Shown here in pieces: positions 43,958 through 56,510 of a DNA stretch of 64,000 bases. This DNA is from Cladosporium sp. IMV 00045 (Eukaryota > Ascomycota > Dothideomycetes > Cladosporiales > Cladosporiaceae): positions 62,001 to 126,000 of the forward strand of contig MSJI02000094.1 in assembly GCA_001931905.2 (NCBI GenBank), in the 5' to 3' direction. The number at the start of each line of letters is the position of its first letter. Position 1 is the first letter of the stretch. Both the position numbers and the translations under genes were made by a program. The notes under the pieces are model-generated. The model had not been told where the DNA came from, did not search any database, and saw only the letters and a list, made by a program, of their open reading frames with translations.

Positions 43958-44981
43958 ATGGCACACTTTATTGACGGCAAAGATTGTATGGTAAGCACCA
44001 CCTCCCTTCATGCAATCTCTCACAGCTGCTTAGAATATTGAGAATTCAGATCTCGGAATGGATCCTCCTCATTGCCGCATACGCCATCGTCGGTCTCCGT
44101 CTGTACACGCGCCTCTTCGAGCAGCGCGCGAAGCTTCGCGTGTCCGAATGGATCCTCATCGTTGCCGCCATTGATGCCCTGGGTCTTATCATCTGCGAGT
44201 ACGGCGCACCTCCCGACACACCATCACAAACCTCTCTAACCTCCCGTGTAGCACCGTGACCTACGACCTAGGCGTGATGGACGACTGGGCCCCTTCCGTA
44301 GCCCTGTCGAAAGTCAGCTTCGCATCCAACTACTTCTACGACGTCGGCATGGGCTTCCCCAAAATGAGCATGCTCGCCTTCTACTGGGGGATCTTCCCGT
44401 CGCACCGTCGAGCCCTTCGCATGGCCGTGTACGCCGTGACGGTCTACGTTTGCGTCGCCTACACCATCGTGCTCTGGATCGATACGTTCTACTGCGGCGT
44501 GCCGGTGAGCGTTCAGTGGTCGCAGGAAGAAGGTGCTTGTAGTGTTTTCTACGCGCCGATTCCGTTTTATTTCAACTTTGCGATGAATTTGTCGTCTTAT
44601 GTTTTTGGTGAGTGGTCTGACATTAGCTGATCAGATTTGCGACTGACGGATGCATGGCAGTCTACGCATTGCCTCTGTTCCTCCTGCCCGGCATGAATAA
44701 GGAGCACAAGGGTGCCATTTACTTCACCTTCTCGCTTGGTATTATCCCGGCTTTGACTTGTATGATCCGCTTCATCGTTCTGAATATGGAGACTGGGCAG
44801 CCGAATCTTGTCTGTAAGTGATGGTAATTTGAATACCTTGGGCATAGCTTCAAGATTGCTGACAGATCATGTGTTAGACATCCTGAGTATGGTCGAGATG
44901 GCTACTGCTCTCGCTGCGGTCTCGGTTCCTGGACTGAAGCCTTTGCTGGATAGAAGGACTGCAAAGCGTCAGAGTATCTAA
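43958..44981 (+). CDS. fungal rhodopsin-domain / PTH11-like 7TM membrane protein
   Basis: Five exons: 43958-43990, 44050-44198, 44252-44607, 44661-44813 and 44878-44981, giving 264 aa; donors GTAAGC, GTACGG, GTGAGT, GTAAGT, and a CTAAC branch in intron 2. Membrane segments include EWILLIAAYAIVGLRLYTRL, SEWILIVAAIDALGLIIC, MAVYAVTVYVCVAYTIVLW, VYALPLFLLP and FSLGIIPALTCMIRFIVL. The last is AALAAVSVPGLKPLL. The order and the final 'VEMxxALAAVSxPGLKPLL' are those of the fungal rhodopsin domain found in PTH11-like receptors. The protein is short, and exon 1 (MAHFIDGKDCM) is the least certain part. It may sense surface or nutrient cues; inferred from family. Confidence 0.72.
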
Positions 44982-45255
44982 GATAAGATAAGCTACGGGC
45001 GAGTCTTGGTAGTTCTAAAATCAGCTTTCTCGCCATTTTTGTCGTTTCGTGTGTACCTATCTGTGCACGCCGCACGTGAATGCATCGATTAGGAGGTTGA
45101 GGCGCAAAGAGAGAATGGTTTTGCATACTACGACGACTGAACAGTAGCACCTCCAATTAATTAACTTATTTACGAAACAACGCTAGGGAGGATTCTCCCG
45201 ACGTTAATCACTTTTGTTAAAGGGTAAACTTCTGTCTCCGCTCCATGTGGTCTCC

Positions 45256-46201
45256 TCAGAGCATGTTACCCTTGTTCTGCTTCTTGTCAAGCTTGTAGTT
45301 CTTCCACAGCAGGATGCCAGGAATGGCAATGGCCAGAACACAAGTAGCAGCGACACCGCCCCACTTTTGCACCTCGCTTGAAGCGTAGTTCGCAGCATTG
45401 CGCTCAGGGGTGCCAAGAGCGTATCCTGTCGCGGTCACATATCCACCAAGCAGAAGCTCGTTAACAGTGCTTTCGCTGCCGGGCGGGAGCTTTCTAGCAG
45501 CGGCCTCGGGGAAGACCTTGTTGTAGATGGCCGCAATGACAGCGGAGCCGATGGCTTGACCGACGCTGCTGAAGAGACCGAGGAGGGCCAGAACCATAGG
45601 CACGCCTTCACGGTCGCAAGCAGCCATTGCTGCAATCTGGTGGCCGATCACAAGCGTGCCGCAACCAAAGGCGATGAAGAGTTGACACATCACAATGAAC
45701 CCGATGCCGCTTCCGCTATCTTGGCCACGGAAGTGAACTGTCAGACCGGCGCCCAATATTGCGAGCGGTAGGCCGAAGCAGAGGCACTCGTATTTGACGC
45801 GCCTGGAATAGCGGATCCACACGCCAAAGACTACTCCCCAGAAGCAAGAGCCGACGTTGTAGATCTGCAGCATGTAGCCAGAGTTCGAGTAAGACAGATT
45901 ATACACGGTCAGCATAAACTGGTTGAAGTAAGATTCCCAGCAGTAGAAGCTGAACTGATAGGCGATCGCCACCATGCAAGCGCCAACGACGGTGCGCTGC
46001 TTGAAGAGCTCCCAGCGGATGAAGTGGGTCCGAGCACAATACTTCTCCCAGATGGCGAAGACAGGAAAGAGCAAAAGGCCGATGACAATCATGGCGATGA
46101 AACCAGCGCTGCCGTAGGTCAGACGAGCGTTAGTTTGCAAGCTGAAGGGCAGTAGGAAGAGGACGAAAGCGGCCATGATGAGCAGAGCACCAACGATGTC
46201 A
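45256..46201 (-). CDS. second MFS siderophore-iron transporter, 5' truncated by gap
   Basis: Encodes 315 C-terminal residues, from DIVGALLIMAAFVLFLLPFS to NKGNML. Motifs match the SIT family: YCWESYFNQFMLTVYNLSYS, GSCFWGVVFGVWIRYSRR and MCQLFIAFGCGTLVIGHQIA. The frame is open to the gap; by comparison with the transporter at 32351-34354 about half the protein is missing. It is a paralogue, not a homeolog, of that transporter. Contig Y ends here. Confidence 0.9.
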
Positions 46202-46221
46202 NNNNNNNNNNNNNNNNNNNN
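46202..46221. other. assembly gap (20 N)
   Basis: Joins contig Y (ending in a transporter) to contig Z (starting in a PIL1 exon). The sequence after the gap overlaps the end of contig X, not contig Y. Confidence 0.99.
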
Positions 46222-46951
46222 CAGCGACGAGAGACTCGGCCTCGGCGCGGACAAGCTCCTGCTCGAGAACAACAATCTTGGGGCTGTTGGGCTCCTTGTA
46301 CTTGAGCTGGGCAATCTGGTCGGTGATCTTCTGCTTGCCTGGAAGGGTGCGTCAGTGGCTGTGGCGGTGTGACCTTGCGGGTGGAACAAGAGCTTACGGT
46401 CTCTGCTAGGCTGGACGGAAGCCTCAATGTTGCGAACGCTCTTGATGGTGACACGGTACTGGTCGTAGCGGTCGACGAACTGGTCCTCCAGCTCACCGAT
46501 CTCGTAGATGAGCACACCGAGCTTGTCGGTGACATCCGAGACGTCGTCGTCGAGACCCTCACCCCAGATGGAGAGTTGTTGCTGCGCCGATCGTCAGATG
46601 TTTGTTGTCTCTTGCATTGATGTGTTGAACTTACTGCAACCTCCATGCGCTCACGGCCGACGAGCTCCATGGAGCGCATAACGTTCTTCTCCATCTTCAC
46701 GAGCTGGGAGAGCTTCTTCGCAAGATCGGGGCCGAAAGCACCGGGGTGGACAGATTTGCGGAAGTTGTGGCCTGTACATGATGGGGTAAGCGTCTTGTTG
46801 GTAGTGCTGAGAGGATGCTGCGCGATCACATACCAATGTTGGCCTTGCCAAACAGCCTACCGGCCTTGGTGGAGGAAGAAGGCGGCGGGGGGTTCTGGAT
46901 CTGCGACGCCGTAGGGGCGCGCGACTGGCGCATGGAGTAGGTGCGGTGCAT
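46222..46951 (-). CDS. PIL1: eisosome core protein Pil1/Lsp1, 5' part (copy Z)
   Basis: Exons 46834-46951, 46635-46771, 46398-46581 and 46222-46338 (partial). The first three have the same lengths as in copy Y (118, 137 and 184 nt). The last 99 bases before the gap on this strand duplicate 18374-18472 exactly, so this is the 5' part of the gene whose 3' part ends contig X. Confidence 0.93.
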
Positions 46952-49319
46952 GTTGGCGGTATTGGTGTTGTTTGGAGGTGATGTGTGTTGTGTGTTGGTG
47001 TATCAAGAAGGATGGGGTTGGTGTAGAGTAGGAATGAGAAGAGAGGTATTGTCACGATAACGAAGGAAGAAGGCGGCAGAAATGGAATCGAGGTGGAGTG
47101 TTGTATGTGATGATTGGGTTTTGGTTGTCCGTGCGGTTGGACGGGCTAGGAGAGCTACAGCGCACTACGTCAACGAGGTGACGATCTTGACCCGGTGGCT
47201 TTCTGGTTGCGGAGAACGGGTTCAGTAGTGTCATTTGAGCCACTGCAAATCGTGCCTGTGCGCGTGAATGCTTCTCTTTGCAACTGTTATTTGTCCATGA
47301 TGATGCGACACAGGGATCTTGGATGGTAGCTGCTAATCAATAATCCCATCACGGCGGGTGCATCGTCTTGTGGGAAAGCCATCATCTATCGAGCAATCTG
47401 GCAATCTGGCAATCCTCCACACGATGAAAATCAACAATCCACCTCCACGAGATATCAACATGCATGACAACCCAGCGATCGCCTGTTCTAGACATGCGAC
47501 TCTGCTCGTGCTGCTGCGGCAACGCCGGCAACCCTGAACACACCGAGCACACTCATACTTCGCTCTCTCCCGCGCGCGTTTCTCTTTCACTCGCGGAGCC
47601 TCTCCCAAACGACGTCATCTGCTAAAGTCTAAACAAATTATCACGACAAGGCGAGACGAGACCAGAGCACAGCTCCGACAGCCCAGCGGTCCCTTCTCAG
47701 CCCTTTCCTGCCCTTACATCAATTCCACCGCGCCGAGGGAGCGCACTAAGCCGACTTTCACTTTCCCACCGCCTGATGCTAGTAGAAACCGCTGCTTTGG
47801 CTGCGCCTCGCTCGAAACTCTGTACTTGTCTCTCCTGAAATCCTATTCAAATTCATGAAAACAATGGGAAACATGGTGAGTGATCTGGTGGGTTTACCGG
47901 GGCAATTGCGCATTCTACGTCCAGAATGCCATTGCCATTAATGCTGCGCTGCCTGTTGCACCACTGCGTAATCGTGAAACTCATCCCATCTCATCTTCTT
48001 TGAATCCACGACAGTGTGTTTCCGATCTTCGTGTCAACAAACAAGATACCTGTCATCTTACAGGCTTTGATGATCGGCGTTTCGAATCCTCCACTCCCAA
48101 TAGCAAATGCTGTTTATGGCATCAGAGCTGCTGATACGAGCCTAAGAGCGAACTTCAAGACTCTCATACCTACTCTCTCAGCGGTTTAGGATGCATTACG
48201 ATTCATTACTACTCAAATCATCACCGACCAAGCACGAATCTCATTGTCATCCTCATAACCTGCGCTCCCACACTCAATAACGCGATGGCACTTCCTCTAG
48301 GCTCTGATTATCTCACCGCGTCGCTGCTGCGAGCTTCAAACCGGCAGTAGATACTGAAAATGAGCTCACGTAACGCCAACCACACTGCCGTTGGCTCCCT
48401 TCGAAGCTTTGAAATGATTGATAGCCTGACCTGGAGCGCTATCTCCCTCTCTCTCTCTTTTATCAGCTGTGCTCATTGACAACTCCAATCCTTGGCCTGG
48501 TGGTAATACGTTGTAACTCCGACCGCTCCTCTATGTCTTTCTTCATTAGGACCTCTCTTGAATCTTAAGATACCCGCTAACAAATAAATCACCATGCTAG
48601 CATTTTTCTCGCTATCTACTCGTTGCCACTTCCATCGAGCACAGTTAAATATCACTCTTAGAAGAAACAGAAACTTGGTGGCTCGAATTCGAAGGATCCC
48701 CGTCTCGAAGGATTCATTCAATTCGCTATTCTTAGAGAGCTGAGACGAGGGGTCGGCTAGGCACCCCACCTGCGCTCTCTCTCTTTCTCATCCTGTTATC
48801 ATTAATTTTTCCTTTTATTCTTCAGCTATTTGTTCCAGAGTTGTGCGCTTACGGCCGCGAATTCTGACTTGCACGTGGCGATTGACACGATATAACAGCA
48901 AGAAATATCATCGCGAATCCACCGAATCCCCATAAAGACTTCGAGTTCGGTGCCACCTGTTGGGGTACCTGTAACGGCCAGACTGGAAAAGGAAAAACAG
49001 GATCAAGATTCCCGTATCTCCCGCTTTGAAGCTCAGAGACCCTACCACTTTTTCAACAAAAGCGAAAAGAGTGCGAAATTCCCGAAATCGCGGTTTCTCG
49101 CACCGTTACTGGAAAAGGCAAACAGACGGTAGCAGGACAGACAGACGGGTGAAACCCCCACTCCTCTCGGTTCAGAAAGACAACCTTCGACCAAGAAGGA
49201 AAACATCCCAGGAGTAGTTCTCGACCACACTCGGCACGCCGCGCGCCATTTCACGGTGAAAAAAGCAAAAAGACCCAAAGCTGGCCACCGCCACCGACAT
49301 CCTCAGAGAAAAAGAAACC
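46952..49319. promoter_or_regulatory. divergent intergenic region PIL1 <-> Cys-rich protein (copy Z)
   Basis: Aligned with 21819-24223 with many indels; no gene seen. Confidence 0.45.
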
Positions 49320-49676
49320 ATGCCCTCCCTCCGCGCCTGCTCCGCCCCTCAATCCCCCCTCACCAACACTCCCACCAGCACCTCAAACGACAACAGCGCT
49401 TCAACTTCCACCCCCGGCGACGGCTGCGCTTCCTGCAACAACGCGGGCAAGTACGGGCGCGGAGAGAGCGTTTGCGGGCATTGTGGGAGGTGTCATGGGT
49501 GCGGGAGTAGTAATAATGGGATTGGGCCGTTGCAGGCGGTGTATTTTGGCGTGAGGGGGTTGGTGGGGAAGATGGGGAGGAAGGAGGAGGGAGGTGGTGA
49601 GGGAGGTGATGCTGAGGATGGGGGGAAGAAGGGGGAGGGGGAGGGGAAGGGGGAAGGGGAAAGGGAGGGGAAGTGA
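49320..49676 (+). CDS. small Cys-rich protein, possible zinc-binding (copy Z)
   Basis: 118 aa. The same Cys core as at 24224-24502 (CASCNNAGKYGRGESVCGHC, GRCHGCGSSNN) is followed by the same LQAVYFGVRGLVGKMGRKEE. The N-terminal Ser/Thr/Asn linker is longer (TNTPTSTSNDNSAS), and the Gly/Glu/Lys tail is extended by GEGEGKGEGE-like repeats. Confidence 0.6.
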   Translation: MPSLRACSAPQSPLTNTPTSTSNDNSASTSTPGDGCASCNNAGKYGRGESVCGHCGRCHGCGSSNNGIGPLQAVYFGVRGLVGKMGRKEEGGGEGGDAEDGGKKGEGEGKGEGEREGK

Positions 49677-50260
49677 TTGGGTGGGAATAATGCTTTTTGT
49701 TATTTTTGTCGATGGTGCAGGTTCGCTTGTCTCAAAAATAGAAAAAAGGATGATTTGGGAATGATGAGCCTGTTCCTGGAGGAAAGTATCTAACTTTTAT
49801 GGTGGGAAGGGGAACGGAGGTAAGAAGACTTGGGGGGGGGGGCGTGATTTTGTATTCTATCGTTGATGGAGCAAGTTGAACTTGTTGATATTTGGGCCTA
49901 AGCTTGGTACAATGTTCTTTGAGAAAGTGGCTCTGAATTGTGATCTTGGCAGTTTCACGGTCATTATCTTGATTTGTCAAAACCTCGCTGGGCAACCTCG
50001 CTGGGCAACCTCGCTTTGCTGTTGCAATCCACCATGGGACCACTTTCGTCTTCTTGGGAGTCGAGGCAGTCCTGACCGTTTGAAGGTGGCTGCGCTTGCA
50101 TGTGCGAAGAATGATCTTGAAGCACTCGCAAGTCGTGGTGAAGGACTACCGTACTGAGGCACGTGCTTGTAAATGCTGCAAACTTCTTGTTCTGTCTGAT
50201 TTATGCAAAGTCTATGTTTAATCACTGAAATGCAACCAAGCGTCCGCAACCTCCTGTGCA
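49677..50260. other. intergenic between convergent genes
   Basis: Contains a G9 run at about 49832-49841 and a perfect triplicate of ctcgctgggcaac-type units at 49983-50013. No gene. Confidence 0.4.
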
Positions 50261-52456
50261 TCATTGAAAAGCGTTATTGTTTGTGATTCTGGGACAGAAC
50301 GAAGGGAATTGATCCATGACTTTCAATTCCTCCGGCGTAAAAATGGGTTGGCTTGAGTTCTTGATGTCCTTCAGTGTCTCTGGATCAATCCCGTGAGCGT
50401 CTCTGACTAGCCTTCGAACGATTCTGGTAAGATCGTTGATGTCTCGGCTGCGAAGCTCATTGAGGTGAACGGCGGCGTCCCTCTCACGCTCCACTTTATG
50501 AATCTGTTCTTGACATGCGAAACGGACCGTGGCTTCAAGTTCTTCTCTTGTTTGCGCCTTGTCTTGCTCGACAGCGTGTCTGGGCCGCGTTTGAACGCCC
50601 GGGTGAGGGGTTTCATCTCCGTACTGAATGGCTAGACCTCTGTAAGTGTCTGGTAGCTTCGTTCACACGTCTGAAAGAGGGTAATGCTTACGTTTTGGTC
50701 TAAGCGTCAAAATATGGCAAAGTCGTTTGTATTTCGACCAACCGTGTTCCAATCCTTTGGATGGACCATGTTCGCATGTTGCAAGTATCTCGTGGTATGT
50801 TCCGTCGTCGGAGCTGTTCGGACAGTTCTCTGCGAAGCAGTACTTTGGACAACGACAGTCTTTATGTTTCTTAGGTTCGTCGACCAAGGCCGGGCCCCTG
50901 CTACAGACCTTCCAGTGGTGAAGCTTGTTGCCGGCGTCACTGCAGATTCATCAGCAAACGGTACTTTCGATATCCCGTCGTGAAATTTGCACACTCACAT
51001 GAGCTTTCCCAAATAGTAGAAGGTCGCAGGACATCCCCGTTCCGGACATTGGAACAGTGGCTTTTTGTTCGAGGATTTTACAGCCGCTGTTGATACCCCC
51101 TTCGAGCGCTTGCTGCTTTCGTCGTCTGGATACCACTCCTCGTTGTCGTCGCTTCGGTTTCGTTTGCTACCACTACCCCCTGAAGAAAAGCCTGAGCCAT
51201 TGCTCGAAAATGAGGTCAACAGCGAGCTGGCCTCGCCGTTGCGTTCCGTGCCCTGCACTCCAGGCTGATCTGTGGGCGGAGGCGCGTCTTGATCTGACAA
51301 AGCTTCTTCCTCCTCGAAAGGGCAACTAGAGCTTGAATCACCCGGGCCTAGAAGCTCCGGGTCGATAGAGAGAAGAGCGCGATGTTCTTCTTCAAGCGCT
51401 TGGAGCTTTAGACTCAATTCGATTATCCGCTCCAATACAGACTCCATTAAAGGCGTCCCGGTACTGGATTGGTGCTCTCGGTGGTTGGCCTGCGATTCTG
51501 ACACGTCATCGAGTGTGCCGGGTGAGTGCACTTCCAGATCTGTGTCCACAGTAGCGACGGCAATCGAAGGCGACGATGAACCCGCTGGTACCATTGAAGA
51601 TACAGCACATGGGGACCGTATTTCGAGAGGTTCAATGCTTGCTTGTATGCTTGCCTCCCGTGAAAAGTTTTCCACAGCATTGTCCTTCTTGGCAGAGCAG
51701 TTGAGCGATGTTGAATTAGGATCTGGATGCTTAGATCGTATATGTCGTCTCATATTGTCCGGCCTTGAAAATGCACGAGAGCACACTGGCACAGGGCACA
51801 CATACGGTCTGATCCCAGTGTGCGTGCGGGCATGACGTTTGAGGTCTTTCGAAAGCACGAATCCCATTCCACATTCATCGCACTGATGCTCATAGTGGAT
51901 TGGGTCGTGATATCTTGAGTGACGTCTACGAATAGTTATCAGCAAACAATAGCAGTGCCTGTCAAGTACATATGCATGCTTACCGGAGGGCAGATCTGGT
52001 GCGCAAGGCTTTGCCGCATTCAGAACATTGATAAGGAGAATCCTGTGAGGCGACAATTTTCATCACGTTGTCAGCCATACTGGCCAGACCCTGGATTTTC
52101 GCAGGCCTCAGGGGTGCGTCGCCAACATTGTATGGCTCCGAGCTATCATGCGAGATAGAGGCGAATGAGGTTCTGTGCGATTGTTTGATCGCGAGTGGAT
52201 GCCGTGCCCGCTGCTGCCTTGGAGCACCTGTCCTCGAGGACAGGCTGAATGGCGGCGATTGGCTCCGATGTGTGAGTGACTCCAAGTCTGAGCTCAGTTC
52301 TCGAGTCCATGTTCCTGATAATCCAGCTCCGTGGATGCTCATCGCTGGCGGATAAGGTCCACCGCACGCATGAGGACTTGATTCATCGGGGCCAAATTGG
52401 TTTCCGGCGAATTGTAACGTGTGAGGGAACGAAAACGGTGTTTCGATACTGTACAT
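50261..52456 (-). CDS. C2H2 zinc-finger protein, intact (copy Z)
   Basis: Exons 51984-52456, 50999-51925, 50692-50939 and 50261-50637, giving 674 aa; the first and third exons equal copy Y in length (473 and 248 nt). Fingers: YQCSECGKALRTRSALRRHS...H (across intron 1), HQCDECGMGFVLSKDLKRHA...H, and YVCPVPVCSRAFSRPDNMRR..H...H. The middle is disordered and holds the helix IELSLKLQALEEEHRALLSI. Next come a fourth finger-like segment (LFQCPERGCPATF) and a Cys-rich stretch (CRCPKYCFAENC). The last part is a charged coiled coil (EQIHKVERERDAAVHLNELR). Probable transcription factor; only about half the residues agree with copy Y. Confidence 0.78.
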
Positions 52457-52888
52457 GGTGTCGTACTGAGAATTTGCGTTGTCTCGAACTCGTAAAAGAT
52501 ATACTACTCAGAAGCGAAGTCTTCGGGAACGTTTATGAGCCTTTAAGTATCCAAGTTTGAAAGATGTTGCTCAGGACGATCACATGTCAAGATGCGGCTC
52601 AGCAAGTTCCTAGGAAGTTCCTGCGAAGTTCCTAAGTCCTCGTCAGTGGCTTGCGACGGGACGGCAATACAGAGAAGCTCCTACAAAGTTGCTAAGAAGA
52701 AGCTGGATATTCGTATTTGCTGCTGTGCAAGTCACTGCAAGCTACACTGATGGGTAAATTCCTCAGATTATCTTCTCTTGACAAGTTCGGTCTTTTGTAC
52801 TTCGTGGGAGCTTGAGATTACCTTCCTGGGCGTTCTGACTACCTCAGAGGAAATCAACAGAAGTTCTTGTGAGAATATTAGCATCTTC
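52457..52888. other. intergenic, divergent promoters
   Basis: Three tandem units of about 11 bp (aagttcctaggaagttcctg, continuing cgaagttcct) at about 52608-52640. No gene. Confidence 0.4.
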
Positions 52889-53713
52889 ATGAAGGCTGCG
52901 CGGAAGACCATGTTGTATTCAAGGCGAGATGCAATCCGATCTGAGATCTGGTCAATACAGAAGAGCTCGCATCGACAGCTCGACGCTATACCGCAACGCA
53001 ACAGCCCGACGAAACTCGGATCGACGCAGCTGAGCCGAAGAGTCAAGACCACATCGCGCTCTACGATGTGCGCCCTGGAAAGCACAAACACGTGTACCGA
53101 GTTGCACTGGAAATGCTCGGCGGAAGTCAATTCGTTGAGCAGCTCGACCTCCCTGAAGACTCCCGATTCAATATGCATGCCTTAAGACGTTGGCATAAAG
53201 ATAAGCTGGGTCTCGTACGGCGGATTGCGAATTACATGCTTTGCAAGCAGTACTACTTCGACATCAGCCAACTCAAGGTATGGGCTCTGAGTTCCCCTCT
53301 TGGTGCTTATATTGACCTCCGCAATGAGACAGTCAACACCAGCCCAATTGGAATCGGCCTACCACGAGACATATTTCCACTTACTGTTCAAGGATGAACT
53401 CCTTACTCGAGCCTTCCGCCAGCCGTCTTCGCTTGCGGAAGATGCTGTCTGCTGCCAGCAACTAGAAGCAGCTAGAGTTGGCCCCGAGCATGGTCAAGTG
53501 CCACTTCAATACCGGCGCGTAGTCTTCGTTGGTCAAGAGAAGAGCAAGAGGAGGTTAGCATACTTTTTTGTCGTGTGGGCGGTACTAGGACTGTTTGCTG
53601 GCATCGCGGCGGGCCTTGTGACCAAGACGTTCGGCACTGGAGCAGCAGTCGGCTGCGGACTTCTTTCCTTTGTGAGCATACTGCAGGGTGCTTGTGTCTT
53701 CGCGTGCAAATGA
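52889..53713 (+). CDS. protein with two C-terminal membrane segments, 5' frame uncertain (copy Z)
   Basis: Exon ending at 53277 (DISQLK|GTATGG) joins exon 53333-53713 by a 55-nt intron in phase 0. The end reads YRRVVFVGQEKSKRRLAYFF, then two membrane helices: VVWAVLGLFAGIAAGLVTKT and AAVGCGLLSFVSILQGACVF. The body frame (DVRPGKHKHVYRVALEMLGG) is open back to a TGA at 52942-52944. The best ATG (52889) is in another frame, so there is either an undetected intron or a frameshift. The decayed copy Y has its ATG in the body frame. Family not recognised; the layout recurs in hypothetical proteins of ascomycetes. Confidence 0.5.
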
Positions 53714-54135
53714 CATACCAGCACTAAGGGTATATATGTTGGGAGGTGAAGACATGAGGTTTGAAGCTGTGGAAAGTTCGTTGGTCTGAGAGTTCGCGTC
53801 TCGGAGACCGAGCCGAGATGTACCCATTTGCTATTTCACAGATTAGTTGTCTCGTCCTACATACTCCTACAAATTTAATCATTCACTCGTATCAGTCATT
53901 TGTACGGACTTCTTTTCAGCTCCCACGTTGTCAGAGATTCATAGCTTCTAAGCACTGTTTCAGAAGTACTCTCGAGATTGATTGTCGTAATACACCACAG
54001 CAGATGACCTACGAATTGTGAATGCTATCTGAAGTACAAAACAACTGACATGCGAATCCGATTCTCCTAGCCTGATATTACACTAATGGCCATCTTCTTA
54101 CCATGCATCTTGAGGCCTAAAGCGACCCGCCAGAC
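53714..54135. other. intergenic
   Basis: 3' flanks of the two-TM gene (+) and the GMC gene (-); no gene. Confidence 0.4.
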
Positions 54136-56510
54136 TCACCCCTGCGCGGCCTTGATGATATCCGCCGCCTGCACGAACAGTAAGTAAATACCCCTTGAAC
54201 CAACGAGATTCACGATCATACTCACCTTCTCAGCGACAGCATACACCGACGAGGACGTATGCCCAGCGACAGCCATGGGGAATATCGACGCATCCACGAT
54301 CCTCAACCCATCCACCCCATGAACTCTCAACTCTGGATCCACCACCCCGCCCAACTCCCTCTTTAGCATAGCACAGCTAGACGTGGGATGCTGCCACGAG
54401 CTCGTCGCGATTTGTCTCACCGCAGCGGCAATTTCTTTGTCGCTTGAAGCGTTCAGACCTGGATACGTCTCGCTCGCTCCGATTTCTCGCATCGGTTCCG
54501 AGGCCACCCATTCCCGCACTCGTTTCAATGCTTGCGCCGCTATTTCGAGATCTGTGGGGTGTGAAAAGGTCCCGAAATCGTAGACTGGAGGCTCTCTAGG
54601 GTCTGTGGTGTTGATTGCGATGCTGCCTCGGCTCAGCGGTCGGATTGTCGCGATGCAGACTGTGTTGCCGCCTGCCCAGGCGATTTCTTCCACGGCCGCG
54701 TGTGGGGAGCTGTAGAGGTTTAGGAGAATGCTGTGCTGGGCTCGATAGCCGGCTAGAATGGTTTGGTCAATGTCTCGAGGGAACAGCGTTGCGGCATCGA
54801 CCGTGGAGGCGGATACGATTATCGATAGATAGTTGTCGGTCACATTCTGCAGCGGGAGGAAAGCGACTGTACTTCCTCCGAAGTAGGGAATGGTCATCGG
54901 ACCTAAGGTTTGGAGGTCAGCCACGAGCACGATCTGCTTACAATTTACAGAATGACACTTGCCTGTGCGGTTCTCGTAGTAGATATCCAATTGCTCCGTA
55001 GCCCAGCTTGCATTCGAAACCATCCAGTCCGGCGAAGGGAAAGGATAATTCGTGTCTACCACAGCCTCAGGATCAAATCACAACAGCAATAGACGATCAT
55101 ACTCACACGTGTACTGTGGGTACATTGTCGGCTGGTCTTGGAAATTCCGTCCCACACCAGGAAGATCCACGATTGTGTCGATTCCAAGACCGGACAACAG
55201 CTTCTTTGGGCCTATTCCAGAGAGCTGTAAGACCTGAGGACTCAAAGGTGCTCCAGCTGCTAGAATGATTTCACGGCATGCTTTTGCGGTTGAAGTTGAG
55301 TTCGTCGTGGTAGTATTGCGTGGGATAAACTGTTCAATTCTGCAAGTTAGATTAAGGTACAAAGATGAGATGCACAGAGGGATCCCTCACATCAACCGAT
55401 GTTGCAGTCTTGTTGTCACTGAAGTTGATTCTGGTGGCAATATGGCCGGTGATCAGGTGGAAATTGTCCCTTGTACGGGCGATTGGACGATAGTATGCAT
55501 CAGATGCGGTGGATCGAGTTTGACTGTCATTTTTCATGGAGATGGGACTGTAAAAAGCGCCGTTCGCATCGCCATCATTTGGTTGTGGTTGCGTTGCAAC
55601 TCCAATGCTATTCCAGCCTTCGAAGAAGCGACCTTATCGGGTCAATGATCAGTATTTGGACATTAGGATGGGCTCGGTATCTTGCATTGGGCGAAAGGAC
55701 TGGGACAATCAACTCACGAATCACAGGGTATTGGTAGTTTGAAAAGCTCGACCCGACCGGCCCTTCGGTGCCATGTGGCGACAAGTCAATTGAGATGATC
55801 CCTGGAAGTTGCTCCTGTATCTCCACAGATGGTGGAGTGAAAGTCTCGCTCTATAAGCAGCACGACTCGTCGGCATTAGCTTGCATGAAGCGGGTCCGAA
55901 GAACGAACTGACTTTCTTAAAGTACGGCAGCAGTACATCCCATCCCCACCCAGGGTTGCCCAATTTCTCCCAAGCATCATAATCGACTGCCGATCCCCGG
56001 TTGAAGAACATGCCGTTGACAACGGTCCCACCACCCACCACGGCGCCGGTGTAGAGCGGGCTGGTGCGATTGTCCAGGCCGGGCTGCGGAACGCTGGTAA
56101 ATGGTCGCAAGTATTTGTCCGGGACTGCTAGACCTGGTACGACTGTTCCATTCTCCTGGCCGTCGCTTTGTGTTGTGTTAGTATTCTATAGCCCGGTCAA
56201 GAGACTGAAGTGACATACGCGTAACCATATTCTATGACGAGGACACTGACTGGAGTCACGGTATTTGATTAGAGAACACATGTTCAACTATTAACAAGGC
56301 ATGTCACGTACTCTTCGGATCCTCAGTGAGGCGGTTGGCGACCACCAACCCGCTGGTGCCGCCTCCAATGATCACGTAGTCGTAGCTTGATCGCAGCTGT
56401 GTGCTGTTGTTGAGCACGACTGCACGCGACGCAGACGAGCTTATCGGCGAGCTGTAAGTGCTGCTGACAGCTGCCAGCAGCGTGATGAGTTTTGTGACCC
56501 GTGATACCAT
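54136..56510 (-). CDS. secreted GMC-family FAD oxidoreductase (copy Z)
   Basis: Nine exons: 56312-56510, 56219-56249, 55913-56165, 55718-55850, 55391-55632, 55107-55329, 54963-55055, 54226-54902 and 54136-54168, giving 627 aa. All motifs of copy Y are kept (GGGTSGL, VVGGGTVVNG, HPTSSCAM, AGHTSSS). Exon 6 starts at the downstream acceptor (GAACAG|TTTATC) and reads [20 protein letters not shown]. The intron after exon 7 begins GCAAGT, a GC-AG intron where copy Y has GTAAGT. Substrate unknown; secreted flavin oxidases of this family oxidise alcohols or sugars. Confidence 0.9.

Noticed and set aside
52608..52640. Heat-shock element from repeated GAAGTTCC units
   Set aside because: The spacing between GAA and TTC blocks is not the required two bases; it reads as a short degenerate tandem repeat.
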